This document shows positions 7,958-15,065 of a stretch of 64,000 bases of DNA, in pieces (the stretch's first letter is position 1; each line of letters begins with the position of its first letter). Position numbers and translations under genes: made by a program. The notes below the pieces were generated by a model. It was not told where the DNA came from. It did no database searches and saw nothing but the letters and a program-made list of their open reading frames with translations. The stretch is taken from the NCBI RefSeq assembly GCF_030908215.1, contig NZ_JAVFJK010000004.1, forward strand, positions 220,921 through 284,920. Reading direction: 5' to 3'. This DNA is from Sinomonas sp. ASV486. Lineage in GTDB: Bacteria > Actinomycetota > Actinomycetes > Actinomycetales > Micrococcaceae.

Positions 7958-8767
7958 TCAGCGTGGCTCGGTGAGCCCCGCTGCATCGAGCGAGGCCGCG
8001 ATGCTGCTGCAGCACGCCAGGAGTGCCTCGCGGGTTTCCGGCTCGTCGAGCGCCCCTGCCCGCGAGTCCGGCACGCTGAGCGAGACCCCCAGCCACGCGC
8101 GGTGGGACGAGCCGCCGCCCGGCGCCGGGACGGCGGCGCCCATCGCGACGAGCCCCGGCTCGGTGAGGCCCCTGTTGATGGCCACGCCGCTTTCGCGCAC
8201 CGCGGCGAGCTCGGCCTCGAGCGCGCGGAGCGCCTCCTCGCCGAGCTGCTCGCCGGACATCTGCGCGCCTCGGCCCGTGAACAGCTGGCGGAGGGTTGCA
8301 GGGTCGAGGGTCGCAAGCATGGCCTTGCCGCCCGAGGACAGTCTCGCGGGAAGCACGGACCCAGTCCGGTCTCCCACCCGCAGGATCTGGCGGGACTCGG
8401 CACTCGCGAGGAAGCGCACACTCGTTCCGAACCGCGTCACGAGGTTGCTCGTCTCCCCTACCGTCGCCGTGAGCTCGTCGAGGTGCGGGAGAGCTCGGGC
8501 CACGACGTCCTGCAGCCGGCCGTGGCGGGAGTCGTCCGAGAACGCCGGCCCGGCGGTATACCGGCGGCCCTCGTCCTGGAGAGCGAACCCCCGGTAGACG
8601 AGCGTCGCGAGCAGACGGTGCGCGGTGGACTGCGCCACGCCGAGCCGTTCCGCCGCCTCGTGGACGCGCACCGAGTCGCGCTCTTGGAGCATGAGGATGA
8701 GCTGGAGCGCATTGTCTACCGATTCAATCGCGTAGGCCGGCTTCTTCACGATCTGAAACTTCTGCAC
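7958..8767 (-). CDS. IclR-family transcriptional regulator
   Basis: 269-aa regulator. The N-terminal winged helix reads SVRVHEAAERLGVAQSTAHRLLATL (about residues 31-55), as in IclR/PcaR/KdgR proteins. A C-terminal effector-binding domain follows, with VGETSNLV and SSGGKAMLATL. The start is GTG at 8767. A TAAGAT -10 box lies 6 nt upstream, so the transcript is probably leaderless, and a palindrome overlaps the start. The gene is divergent, with a 47-bp gap, from an aromatic-acid-type MFS transporter. It therefore probably controls uptake of an aromatic or related acid. Confidence 0.88.
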   Translation of the reverse strand: MQKFQIVKKPAYAIESVDNALQLILMLQERDSVRVHEAAERLGVAQSTAHRLLATLVYRGFALQDEGRRYTAGPAFSDDSRHGRLQDVVARALPHLDELTATVGETSNLVTRFGTSVRFLASAESRQILRVGDRTGSVLPARLSSGGKAMLATLDPATLRQLFTGRGAQMSGEQLGEEALRALEAELAAVRESGVAINRGLTEPGLVAMGAAVPAPGGGSSHRAWLGVSLSVPDSRAGALDEPETREALLACCSSIAASLDAAGLTEPR

Positions 8768-8779
8768 AACAGAATCTTA
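8760..8779 (-). promoter_or_regulatory. iclR promoter with overlapping operator
   Basis: On the minus strand TAAGAT (8774-8779) is a good -10 box 6 nt before the GTG start. TTCTGTTGTGCAGAA (8760-8774), an inverted repeat with 5-bp arms, covers the start point and start codon. A repressor bound there would shut off its own gene and could also affect the divergent transporter promoter. The same arms occur at 7943-7957. Confidence 0.6.
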
Positions 8780-8814
8780 TGGTCATGTGAGCCACAACAC
8801 CAGATGCTTGCTGT

Positions 8815-10155
8815 GTGACTTCTAGCGTTACCTCCTCTGCGCCCGGCAATGAAGCCGCCCGCAATGCCACCCGTGGCCCGGAATCGGGCCAGAGCCGCCG
8901 CGCCGCGATCATCGCGGTCGTCATCTGCTGGGGCCTCGTCGTGTTCGACGGGTACGACCTCATTGTCTATGGCACGGTCCAGAACAGCCTCATCGAGTCC
9001 ACGGGCTGGGGCCTGAACGCTGCCTCGGCGGGCACGCTCGGCTCGATGGCCTTCGTGGGCATGATGCTCGGCGCCGTCTTCGCCGGCCGGCTCTCCGATG
9101 CGTGGGGCCGCCGCAAGGCGATCATCCTGTGCACCATCATCTTCTCGGTGGCCACGGTGCTCTGCGCCTTCGCGCCCAGTGCCCTCGCCTTCGGGCTCCT
9201 GCGTCTGGTCGCGGGCCTCGGACTCGGCGGACTCGTGCCGTCGGCCAACGCCCTAGCCGCCGAGCTCATCCCCTCGAAGTGGCGCGGATCGATGGCCACC
9301 CTCATGATGTCCGGAGTCCCGATCGGCGGCACCATCGCGGCGCTGCTGGGCCTCGGCGTGATCCCGGCCTTCGGCTGGCAGCCGATGTTCCTCGTCGCGA
9401 TCATCCCTCTCGTCCTCTTCGTGCCGCTCGGCCTCGCCTTCTTCCCCGAGACGCTCGGTGCGGCCCGGACGGCGGCCGAGGACGCGGCGTCGACCGCACC
9501 CGGTTCCGAGTCCGCGGCCCGCACGACGCCGCGCGGCGGCTTTGCCGGCCTGTTCCGCGGTGGCTTCGGAGCGCTCTCGATCCTGTTCGCGGCGTCCACC
9601 CTCTTCACGCTCTTCGCGTGGTACGGGCTCGGGACCCAGCTGCCCAAGATCATGCACGATTCCGGCGCCAACCTCGGTCCGGCGCTGACCTTCACCATCG
9701 CACTCAACCTCGGCGCGGTCGCGGGGTCCATCATCACCGCGTGGGCCGGAGACAAGTTCGGCACCGTCAAGGTGTCCGTCATCGCTGCGGGCCTCGCCGG
9801 AATCGCGCTGATCGCCCTCCTCGTGACGCCTGCCTCGAACACGGCGTTCATCTACGCCGCCCTCGTGATCGCCGGCGTCGGAACGCACGGAACCCAGTCC
9901 CTCGTGATCGGCGCGATCGCCTCGCACTACCCGAGCGAACTGCGCGGCACCGCGCTCGGATGGGCACTCGGCATCGGCCGCATCGGCGCGGTCCTCGCAC
10001 CGCAGCTCTCCGGCCTGATGCTCGCCACGAAGACCGTCCCGCCGTCGATGAACTTCCTCATGTTCGGCGGCGCGGCCATCGTCTCGGCGGTCTTCCTGGC
10101 CGTCATCGTGGCCCGCGACCTCAAGAGCCGCAAGACCGCTCTCGTCGCCGCCTAA
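8815..10155 (+). CDS. MFS transporter, aromatic acid:H+ symporter type
   Basis: 446-aa, 12-helix transporter. Near the first helices it has DGYDLIVYGTV and the loop 2-3 motif GRLSDAWGRRKAI, both typical of the AAHS family (PcaK/BenK/MhpT). The second half begins near FRGGFGALSILFAAS after a charged central loop. It is divergent from an IclR regulator. This is the usual arrangement for import of hydroxybenzoates, protocatechuate or phenylpropanoids, but the substrate is not shown by sequence. The GTG at 8815 is the only start that keeps the short N-terminal tail. Confidence 0.85.
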   Translation: MTSSVTSSAPGNEAARNATRGPESGQSRRAAIIAVVICWGLVVFDGYDLIVYGTVQNSLIESTGWGLNAASAGTLGSMAFVGMMLGAVFAGRLSDAWGRRKAIILCTIIFSVATVLCAFAPSALAFGLLRLVAGLGLGGLVPSANALAAELIPSKWRGSMATLMMSGVPIGGTIAALLGLGVIPAFGWQPMFLVAIIPLVLFVPLGLAFFPETLGAARTAAEDAASTAPGSESAARTTPRGGFAGLFRGGFGALSILFAASTLFTLFAWYGLGTQLPKIMHDSGANLGPALTFTIALNLGAVAGSIITAWAGDKFGTVKVSVIAAGLAGIALIALLVTPASNTAFIYAALVIAGVGTHGTQSLVIGAIASHYPSELRGTALGWALGIGRIGAVLAPQLSGLMLATKTVPPSMNFLMFGGAAIVSAVFLAVIVARDLKSRKTALVAA

Positions 10156-10170
10156 CGCAGCAGACAGCGA

Positions 10171-10313
10171 CGCACGACGGCGGGGGGGCGGCGGGGCCCG
10201 CGGGGGGCCGGCCCCCCCCCCCCGGGGGGCCCCGCACCCCCCCGCCCCCCCCCCCCCCCGGGGGGGGGGGGGGGGGGCCGGGGGGGGCCCCCCCCCCCCC
10301 GCCGCCGTGCGTG
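10171..10313. repeat. G/C homopolymer tract bracketed by an inverted GCACGACGG motif
   Basis: After CGCACGACGGCG (10171-10182), about 130 nt (10178-10307) consist only of G and C in long runs, with a single A at 10236. The tract ends in GCCGCCGTGCGTG, a near complement of the left motif. It lies between two convergent genes, where a hairpin terminator is expected. The composition is unlike any neighbouring DNA. It could be a real palindromic element or wrong base calls at a strong hairpin. Confidence 0.7.
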
Positions 10314-10324
10314 AAGAAAGAGCG

Positions 10325-11728
10325 TCAGGCGAACGCCGACCCTACCCCGAAGACCACGGCCGCGAGCGCGAAGCCCATCACGCCGATGAGTGTCTCCATG
10401 ACGGTCCACGTGGCGAGGGTCGTCTTGACGTCCATGCCCATGAACCGGCCAACCATCCAGAAGCCCGCGTCGTTGACATGCGAGACCACCACGGAGCCCG
10501 CCGCGACGGCAACGACGAGCGCCGCGAGCTGCACGCCGTTGAGCCCCGCCCCGGTGACGGCGGGCGCGAGGAGGCCCGCCGCCGTCGTGAGCGCGACGGT
10601 CGCGGAACCCTGGGCGATTCGCAGGATTGCGGAGATGAGGAAGCCCGCGAGGATGAGCGGGATCCCGGCGCCCCCGAGCACGTCCGCGAGCGCCTTGCCG
10701 ATGCCGGACGTGCGCAGCACGGCACCGAACATGCCGCCCGCGCCGGTGATGAGGATGACGGAGCAGACCGGACCGAGCGAGGACTCGAGCAGCTTCTCGA
10801 GGACCGATCCGTGCAGGCCGCGCCGCGCACCGAGCACGAGCGCGGCGACGAGCAGGGAGATGAGCAGCGCAACGGGCGTCTCGCCGAGCGCACGCAGGAT
10901 CTGGAACCACGTCTGGCCGCTCACCGACTTGCTGATCACACCGGCGGTCGCGAGCGTCCCGAGCCCGGTGTTGAGGAAGATGAGCACGAGCGGCAGGAGG
11001 AGGATGCCCACCACGGTGCGGAAGCGCGGCGGGTGCGACTCCGCCTCGGCATCAGCGTGGCCGAGGATCTCCGGCACGGGCAGCACGAGCTTTCCGCCGG
11101 TCCACAGGCCGTAGAGGTACGCGGCGACGTACCACGTGGGGATCGCGACGATGAGCCCCACGATCGTCACGATGCCCACGTTCGCGCCGAGGATCGCGGA
11201 GGCGGAGACCGGGCCGGGGTGCGGGGGAAGGAACACGTGCATCACGGAGAACGCGCCGACGGCCGGCAGGCCGTACCGCAGCACTCCGCCGCCCATGCGC
11301 TGGGCCACTGCGAACACGACCGGGAGCATGACCATGAGGCCGGCGTCGAAGAAGATCGGGAAGCCGAACAGGAGCGAGGCGAGGCCGAGCGCGAACGGGG
11401 CACGCTTCTCGCCGAAGATCCCGATGAGGTAGTCGGCGAGCACCTTCGCGCCGCCGGAGGTCTCGACGATCCGGCCAAGCATCGTGCCGAGCCCCACGAG
11501 GAGCGCGACTGTCCCGAGGGTCGTGCCGAAGCCGTTGACGAGGACGTTGACCACCTGCGCCGGCGGAATCCCGGTGGCGAAGGCCGTCAGCAGGCTCACC
11601 ACGATGAGCGCGAGGAGCGCATGCATCTTGAACTGCATGATGAGCACGAGCAGTACGGCGATCGCGGCCGCCGCTATGGCGAGGAGCGGCCCAGCGCCGA
11701 GCGTCTGGGTCCATCCTTCGATGGTCAT
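10325..11728 (-). CDS. gntP: Gluconate:H+ symporter, GntP family
   Basis: 467-aa membrane protein with about 12-14 hydrophobic helices covering nearly the whole chain. GntP-family motifs are seen: FGFPIFFDAGLMVMLPVVF, FSVMHVFLPPHPGPVSAS and GAGGMFGAVLRTSGIG. It imports gluconate or related sugar acids. It lies 39 bp downstream of a gluconate kinase gene on the same strand, and a GntR regulator is divergent, so the three form a gluconate utilisation module. The ATG at 11728 is preceded by AAGGAG. Confidence 0.92.
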   Translation of the reverse strand: MTIEGWTQTLGAGPLLAIAAAAIAVLLVLIMQFKMHALLALIVVSLLTAFATGIPPAQVVNVLVNGFGTTLGTVALLVGLGTMLGRIVETSGGAKVLADYLIGIFGEKRAPFALGLASLLFGFPIFFDAGLMVMLPVVFAVAQRMGGGVLRYGLPAVGAFSVMHVFLPPHPGPVSASAILGANVGIVTIVGLIVAIPTWYVAAYLYGLWTGGKLVLPVPEILGHADAEAESHPPRFRTVVGILLLPLVLIFLNTGLGTLATAGVISKSVSGQTWFQILRALGETPVALLISLLVAALVLGARRGLHGSVLEKLLESSLGPVCSVILITGAGGMFGAVLRTSGIGKALADVLGGAGIPLILAGFLISAILRIAQGSATVALTTAAGLLAPAVTGAGLNGVQLAALVVAVAAGSVVVSHVNDAGFWMVGRFMGMDVKTTLATWTVMETLIGVMGFALAAVVFGVGSAFA

Positions 11729-11767
11729 GGTTCTCCTTGGGGTTCTTCGGGGTGTGGGGTTCGACCG

Positions 11768-12313
11768 TCAGCGCACGACGGCGCGTTGGGCGGGTTCGTC
11801 GGTCGGGTGCAGTGAGGCGGCGATCGCCTCGACGAGGCGTTCGGGACTCTCGGAGATGTCCAGACGGAGGCTGCCGGCCCGGAGCTCGTCAACGGTGAGC
11901 GGTTCGAGGGTCCTGAGCTGGCTCGGGAGGAGTCCGGCGGGCATGAAGTGGCCCGCGCGCGAGGCCATGCGCTCCGCGAGGAGGGCCGGGTCGCCGTCCA
12001 GGTGGGCGAAGACCACGCGTCCGCCCGCTTCGGAGAGGAGGTCCCGGTAGGACCGCTTGAGCGCCGAGCACGTCAGCACGGTGCTGTGTCCGTCGCGCGC
12101 CTGCCCGGTCATCCAGTCGCGGATGCTGCGCAGCCACGGCCAGCGCTCCGCGTCCGTGAGCGCGATGCCGGCCGTCATCCTGGCGATATTGGACGCCGGA
12201 TGGAACTCGTCGGCCTCCGCGATCCGCCAGCCGAGTCGCTCGGCCAGGGCCGCCGAGACCGTTGTCTTGCCGGATCCGGCAACACCCATGACCACCACAT
12301 GCAGGGGTTCCAT
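11768..12313 (-). CDS. gntK: Gluconokinase
   Basis: 181-aa kinase that phosphorylates gluconate to 6-phosphogluconate for the pentose phosphate pathway. It has a P-loop, VVMGVAGSGKTTVSAALA (residues 7-24), the motif EADEFHPASNIARMTAGIALTD typical of GntK, and CSALKRSYRDLL. The length is normal for the family. It is co-directional with gntP. The last codons coincide with a GCGCACGACGGCG motif that recurs in the window (11771-11783). Confidence 0.93.
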   Translation of the reverse strand: MEPLHVVVMGVAGSGKTTVSAALAERLGWRIAEADEFHPASNIARMTAGIALTDAERWPWLRSIRDWMTGQARDGHSTVLTCSALKRSYRDLLSEAGGRVVFAHLDGDPALLAERMASRAGHFMPAGLLPSQLRTLEPLTVDELRAGSLRLDISESPERLVEAIAASLHPTDEPAQRAVVR

Positions 12314-12412
12314 GGCTCTCTACCTCCGCAGAAGACGTCGTTGGCTTCCGAAGAAGCTCTGCAGGCCCGCGAACGCCGGCCCGGCAAGAAAGATAGCACC
12401 ATTGTTTTGGCA

Positions 12413-12427
12413 TTGGTAGTACTTTAA
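12413..12427. promoter_or_regulatory. Possible GntR operator in the gntK-gntR intergenic region
   Basis: TTGGTAGTACTTTAA is an imperfect inverted repeat around AGTACT, in an AT-richer stretch (12390-12435) of the 181-bp divergent gap. FadR-type GntR proteins usually bind short T-GT-N-AC-A palindromes, so this is the best operator candidate here. Confidence 0.35.
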
Positions 12428-12494
12428 TTGTCATAGGTCACATCTATCGTCGCGAGCGGCTAGGCTGAACCCACGCGGACACGGAAGGCGGGGC

Positions 12495-13229
12495 ATGTCG
12501 ACGGCGACACCTCAGGAGGCCAGCGCCCAGCAGGAGGCCAAGGCGGAAGGCGGCCTGCACCAGCGCATGCTGGACGCGCTCGGCGAGCGCATCGCGTCTG
12601 GGCTCCTGCCGCCCCATTCACGCCTGACCCTTGACGACCTCCAGCAGGAGTTCGGCGTCTCGCGCACGGTGGCCCGGGACACCATGCGCGTTCTGGAGTC
12701 GATGAACCTCGTCTACTCGCGACGCCGTGTGGGGATCGTCGTCCAGGAGCCTGAGCGATGGAATGTCTTCGACCCCAAGCTCGTGCGCTGGAGGCTCGCC
12801 TCCGGACGGCGCGACGAGCAGTACGCCTCGCTCCTGGAACTGCGCGTCGCCGTCGAGCCGATCGCCGCAGCAGGGGCCGCACACCGAGCGACGCCGGCCC
12901 AGAAGGCGGAGCTAGCTGGGCTCGCGGCCGAGCTGCGCCGGCTCGGCGAGGCAGGCGACCTCGAGGCCTTCCTTGCCGCCGACATCGCGTTCCACCGGCT
13001 CGTCCTTCACTCGTGCGGAAACGAGATGTTCGCGGCCCTCGACAACATGGTCGCCGAGGTCCTCACGAGCCGCACCCGGCAGGGTCTCATGCCCTTCCAT
13101 CCGCGCCCCGAGGCGCTCGACGCGCACGAGGCCGTCGCATCGGCCGTCGCGGGCGGCAACGCCGCCGCAGCCGAGGAGTCGATGCACAGCGTTATCTCCG
13201 AGGTGCGGGGGGCCATGGGCCTCGGGTAA
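12495..13229 (+). CDS. GntR-family regulator (FadR/FCD subfamily), gluconate module
   Basis: 244-aa regulator with an N-terminal winged helix (RLTLDDLQQEFGVSRTVARDTMRVLESMNLV). The C-terminal all-alpha FCD domain carries metal-binding His/Asp positions (DIAFHRLVLHSCGNEMF; DAHEAVASAVAGGN). It is divergent from gntK-gntP and is probably their repressor, relieved by gluconate. GAAGGCGGGGC precedes the ATG and serves as the ribosome site. TAGGCT at about 12461 may be its -10 box. Confidence 0.87.
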   Translation: MSTATPQEASAQQEAKAEGGLHQRMLDALGERIASGLLPPHSRLTLDDLQQEFGVSRTVARDTMRVLESMNLVYSRRRVGIVVQEPERWNVFDPKLVRWRLASGRRDEQYASLLELRVAVEPIAAAGAAHRATPAQKAELAGLAAELRRLGEAGDLEAFLAADIAFHRLVLHSCGNEMFAALDNMVAEVLTSRTRQGLMPFHPRPEALDAHEAVASAVAGGNAAAAEESMHSVISEVRGAMGLG

Positions 13230-13236
13230 CCCGGAA

Positions 13237-13355
13237 GCACGACGGGGGGGGGGGGGGCGGCGGGGGGGCGCGCGGGCCCCCCCCCCGGGGTCACCCCGCC
13301 CCCCCGCGGGGGGGGGGCGGGGGTCGGTGGGGCCGCGGCCCCCGCCCCGTCGTGC
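13237..13355. repeat. Second G/C homopolymer tract bracketed by an inverted GCACGACGG motif
   Basis: GCACGACGGGG (from 13237) and CCCCGTCGTGC (13345-13355) form a perfect inverted pair around about 100 nt that are almost only G and C in long runs. It lies just after the gntR stop, between convergent genes. The architecture is the same as at 10171-10313. It is either a terminator-like palindromic element or miscalled sequence inside one. Confidence 0.7.
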
Positions 13356-13381
13356 GTCAGGGGTTCCTGATGCTGCGATGC

Positions 13382-13810
13382 CTAGTGCTGGGATGCCTCG
13401 ATCGCGGCCTTCGCGGCCGGGTCGGACTCGGTGAGGAACGTGTCGATCCGCTCGGGCTCGCCCACCTCGCCGATCGCCGCGGCAGCCCTGCCGAGCGAGT
13501 AGAGCGCCCGGAGGAATCCCTGATTGGGCTCATGCTCCCACGGGACGGGCCCCGCGCCACGCCATCCGTTGCGGCGCAGGGCGTCGAGGCCGCGGTGGTA
13601 GCCGACGCGGGCATACGCGTAGGACTCAACCGTGCTTCCCTCGTCCCAGGCCTCCTCGGCGAGGATCGCCCACAGGAGCGACGACTCCGGGTGCTTGACC
13701 ACGAGGTCGCGGGCCTCCTGCCCCATCGCGAGGCCCTGGTACACCTCGCTCTCGGCCGGGAGCCGCGTGGGCTCCGGGCCGAGGAGGTTGGTGCGGAACT
13801 CGTCGCTCAT
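13382..13810 (-). CDS. DUF3151 family protein
   Basis: 142-aa soluble protein that matches the actinobacterial DUF3151 family as I recall it. Features are VYQGLAMGQEARDLVVKHPESSLLW and YAYARVGYHRGLDALRRNGWRGAGPVPWEHEPNQGFLRAL. It is mostly helical in appearance, with a TPR-like feel; no catalytic motif is seen. Its ATG overlaps the TAA of the aldolase gene by one base, so the two are translated together. Function is unknown; the coupling suggests a link to glycolysis. Confidence 0.75.
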   Translation of the reverse strand: MSDEFRTNLLGPEPTRLPAESEVYQGLAMGQEARDLVVKHPESSLLWAILAEEAWDEGSTVESYAYARVGYHRGLDALRRNGWRGAGPVPWEHEPNQGFLRALYSLGRAAAAIGEVGEPERIDTFLTESDPAAKAAIEASQH

Positions 13811-14832
13811 TACTTGATGGACTTGCCGGCGGAACCGAGCTGCTGCGCTGCCTCGACGATGCGCGCGGCCATGCCGGCCTCGGCAAGGGCACCCCAGACG
13901 CGAGGGTCGTAGGTCTTCTTGTTGCCCACCTCGCCATCGACCTTGAGCACGCCGTCGTAGTTGGAGAACATGTGCCCGGCCACCGGCCGCGTGAAGGCGT
14001 ACTGCGTGTCGGTGTCGATGTTCATCTTGATCACGCCGTAGGAGACGGCGTCCGCGATCTCCTGCTCGCTCGAGCCGGAACCGCCGTGGAACACGAGGTC
14101 GAACGGGCTGTCCTTGCCGACCTGTGCGCCGACCTGCGCCTGGATGTCCTTGAGGATCTCCGGGCGCAGCTTGACGTTGCCCGGCTTGTAGACGCCGTGG
14201 ACATTGCCGAACGTCAGCGCCGTGATGTAGCGGCCGTTCTCGCCCGTCCCGAGGGCCTCGACGGTCGCGAGGCCATCGGCAACCGTGGAGTACAGCTTCT
14301 CGTTGATGGCGTTCTCGACGCCGTCCTCTTCGCCGCCCACGGCGCCGATCTCGACCTCGAGGATCATCTTCGCGGCCGAAGTGCGGGGCAGGAGCTCCTT
14401 GGCGACGCGGAGGTTCTCCTCGAGCGTCTCGGCGGAGCCATCCCACATGTGCGAGTTGAAGAACGGATTGCGTCCGGCCTTGACCTCGTCCTCGGACGCC
14501 GCGAGGAGCGGCAGCACGAAGCTGTCGAGCTTGTCCTTGGGGCAGTGGTCGGTGTGGAGCGCGATGTTGACGTCGTAGCTCTTGGCGACCTCGCGTGCGA
14601 ACGCCGCGAAGCCGAGCGAGCCGACGACCATGTTCTTGACCGAGGCGCCGGACCAGTACGCCGCGCCGCCGGTGGAGACCTGGATGATGCCATCGGATCC
14701 GGCCTCGGCGAAGCCGCGGATGGCGGCATTGAGCGTCTGTGACGAGGTCACGTTCACCGCGGGGAATGCGTAGCCGCCGGCCTTGGCGGAGTCGATCATC
14801 TCTGCGTACTTCTCAGGGGTGGCGATAGGCAT
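13810..14832 (-). CDS. fba: Class II fructose-bisphosphate aldolase
   Basis: 340-aa metal-dependent aldolase of glycolysis and gluconeogenesis that interconverts fructose 1,6-bisphosphate with DHAP and glyceraldehyde 3-phosphate. Zinc and catalytic motifs are present: ALHTDHCPKDKL (catalytic Asp and zinc His), EVEIGAVGGEEDG, FGNVHGVYKPG (zinc His) and DLVFHGGSGSSEQEI (zinc His plus phosphate loop). MNIDTDTQYAFTRPV is also typical. The ATG at 14832 gives the family start MPIATPEKY; an upstream in-frame start adds 12 atypical residues. Confidence 0.96.
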   Translation of the reverse strand: MPIATPEKYAEMIDSAKAGGYAFPAVNVTSSQTLNAAIRGFAEAGSDGIIQVSTGGAAYWSGASVKNMVVGSLGFAAFAREVAKSYDVNIALHTDHCPKDKLDSFVLPLLAASEDEVKAGRNPFFNSHMWDGSAETLEENLRVAKELLPRTSAAKMILEVEIGAVGGEEDGVENAINEKLYSTVADGLATVEALGTGENGRYITALTFGNVHGVYKPGNVKLRPEILKDIQAQVGAQVGKDSPFDLVFHGGSGSSEQEIADAVSYGVIKMNIDTDTQYAFTRPVAGHMFSNYDGVLKVDGEVGNKKTYDPRVWGALAEAGMAARIVEAAQQLGSAGKSIK

Positions 14833-14895
14833 TGAGTGCTCCTCGACAGTGGCTCGACGGGGTATCACGCGGGTCGCGTGGTTTGGCCACTGCCC

Positions 14896-14901
14896 ATCCT
14901 A
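14896..14901 (-). promoter_or_regulatory. Probable -10 box of fba
   Basis: On the minus strand TAGGAT lies about 64 bp before the fba start, which leaves a 5' leader of roughly 55 nt. No clear -35 box was seen. Confidence 0.35.
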
Positions 14902-15001
14902 GCGAGCGAGGTTCACGGGCGAGTTTCCATGGGTACAGATGACGGAGGGCGGTGGGTAGACGGGCTCGGGATCTCACAGGATTCGAAAATAACTCTAGTG
15001 T

Positions 15002-15043
15002 TTGGATAACTCAGTCTATAGTATAGGAATATAGATTCGAATC
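15002..15043 (+). promoter_or_regulatory. AT-rich promoter of the DUF222/HNH gene with GATTCGAATC palindrome
   Basis: This is the most AT-rich stretch nearby. TTGGAT (15002-15007) and TATAGGAAT (from about 15022) fit a -35/-10 pair. The perfect palindrome GATTCGAATC lies at 15034-15043, and a half-copy GATTCGAAAA lies near 14983. The palindrome could be an operator. Confidence 0.45.
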
Positions 15044-15065
15044 AATTGGACTGAGGGGGTTCAGG

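Noticed and set aside
10178-10307. G-quadruplex regulatory element
   Set aside because: Long G runs would fit the formal pattern, but the mix of G and C homopolymers and the motif-bracketed position make miscalled bases or a hairpin more likely.
9102-11114. 670-codon plus-strand frame across the poly-G/C tract
   Set aside because: It is open only because the homopolymer tract lacks stops and it runs through two real genes in wrong frames or strands.
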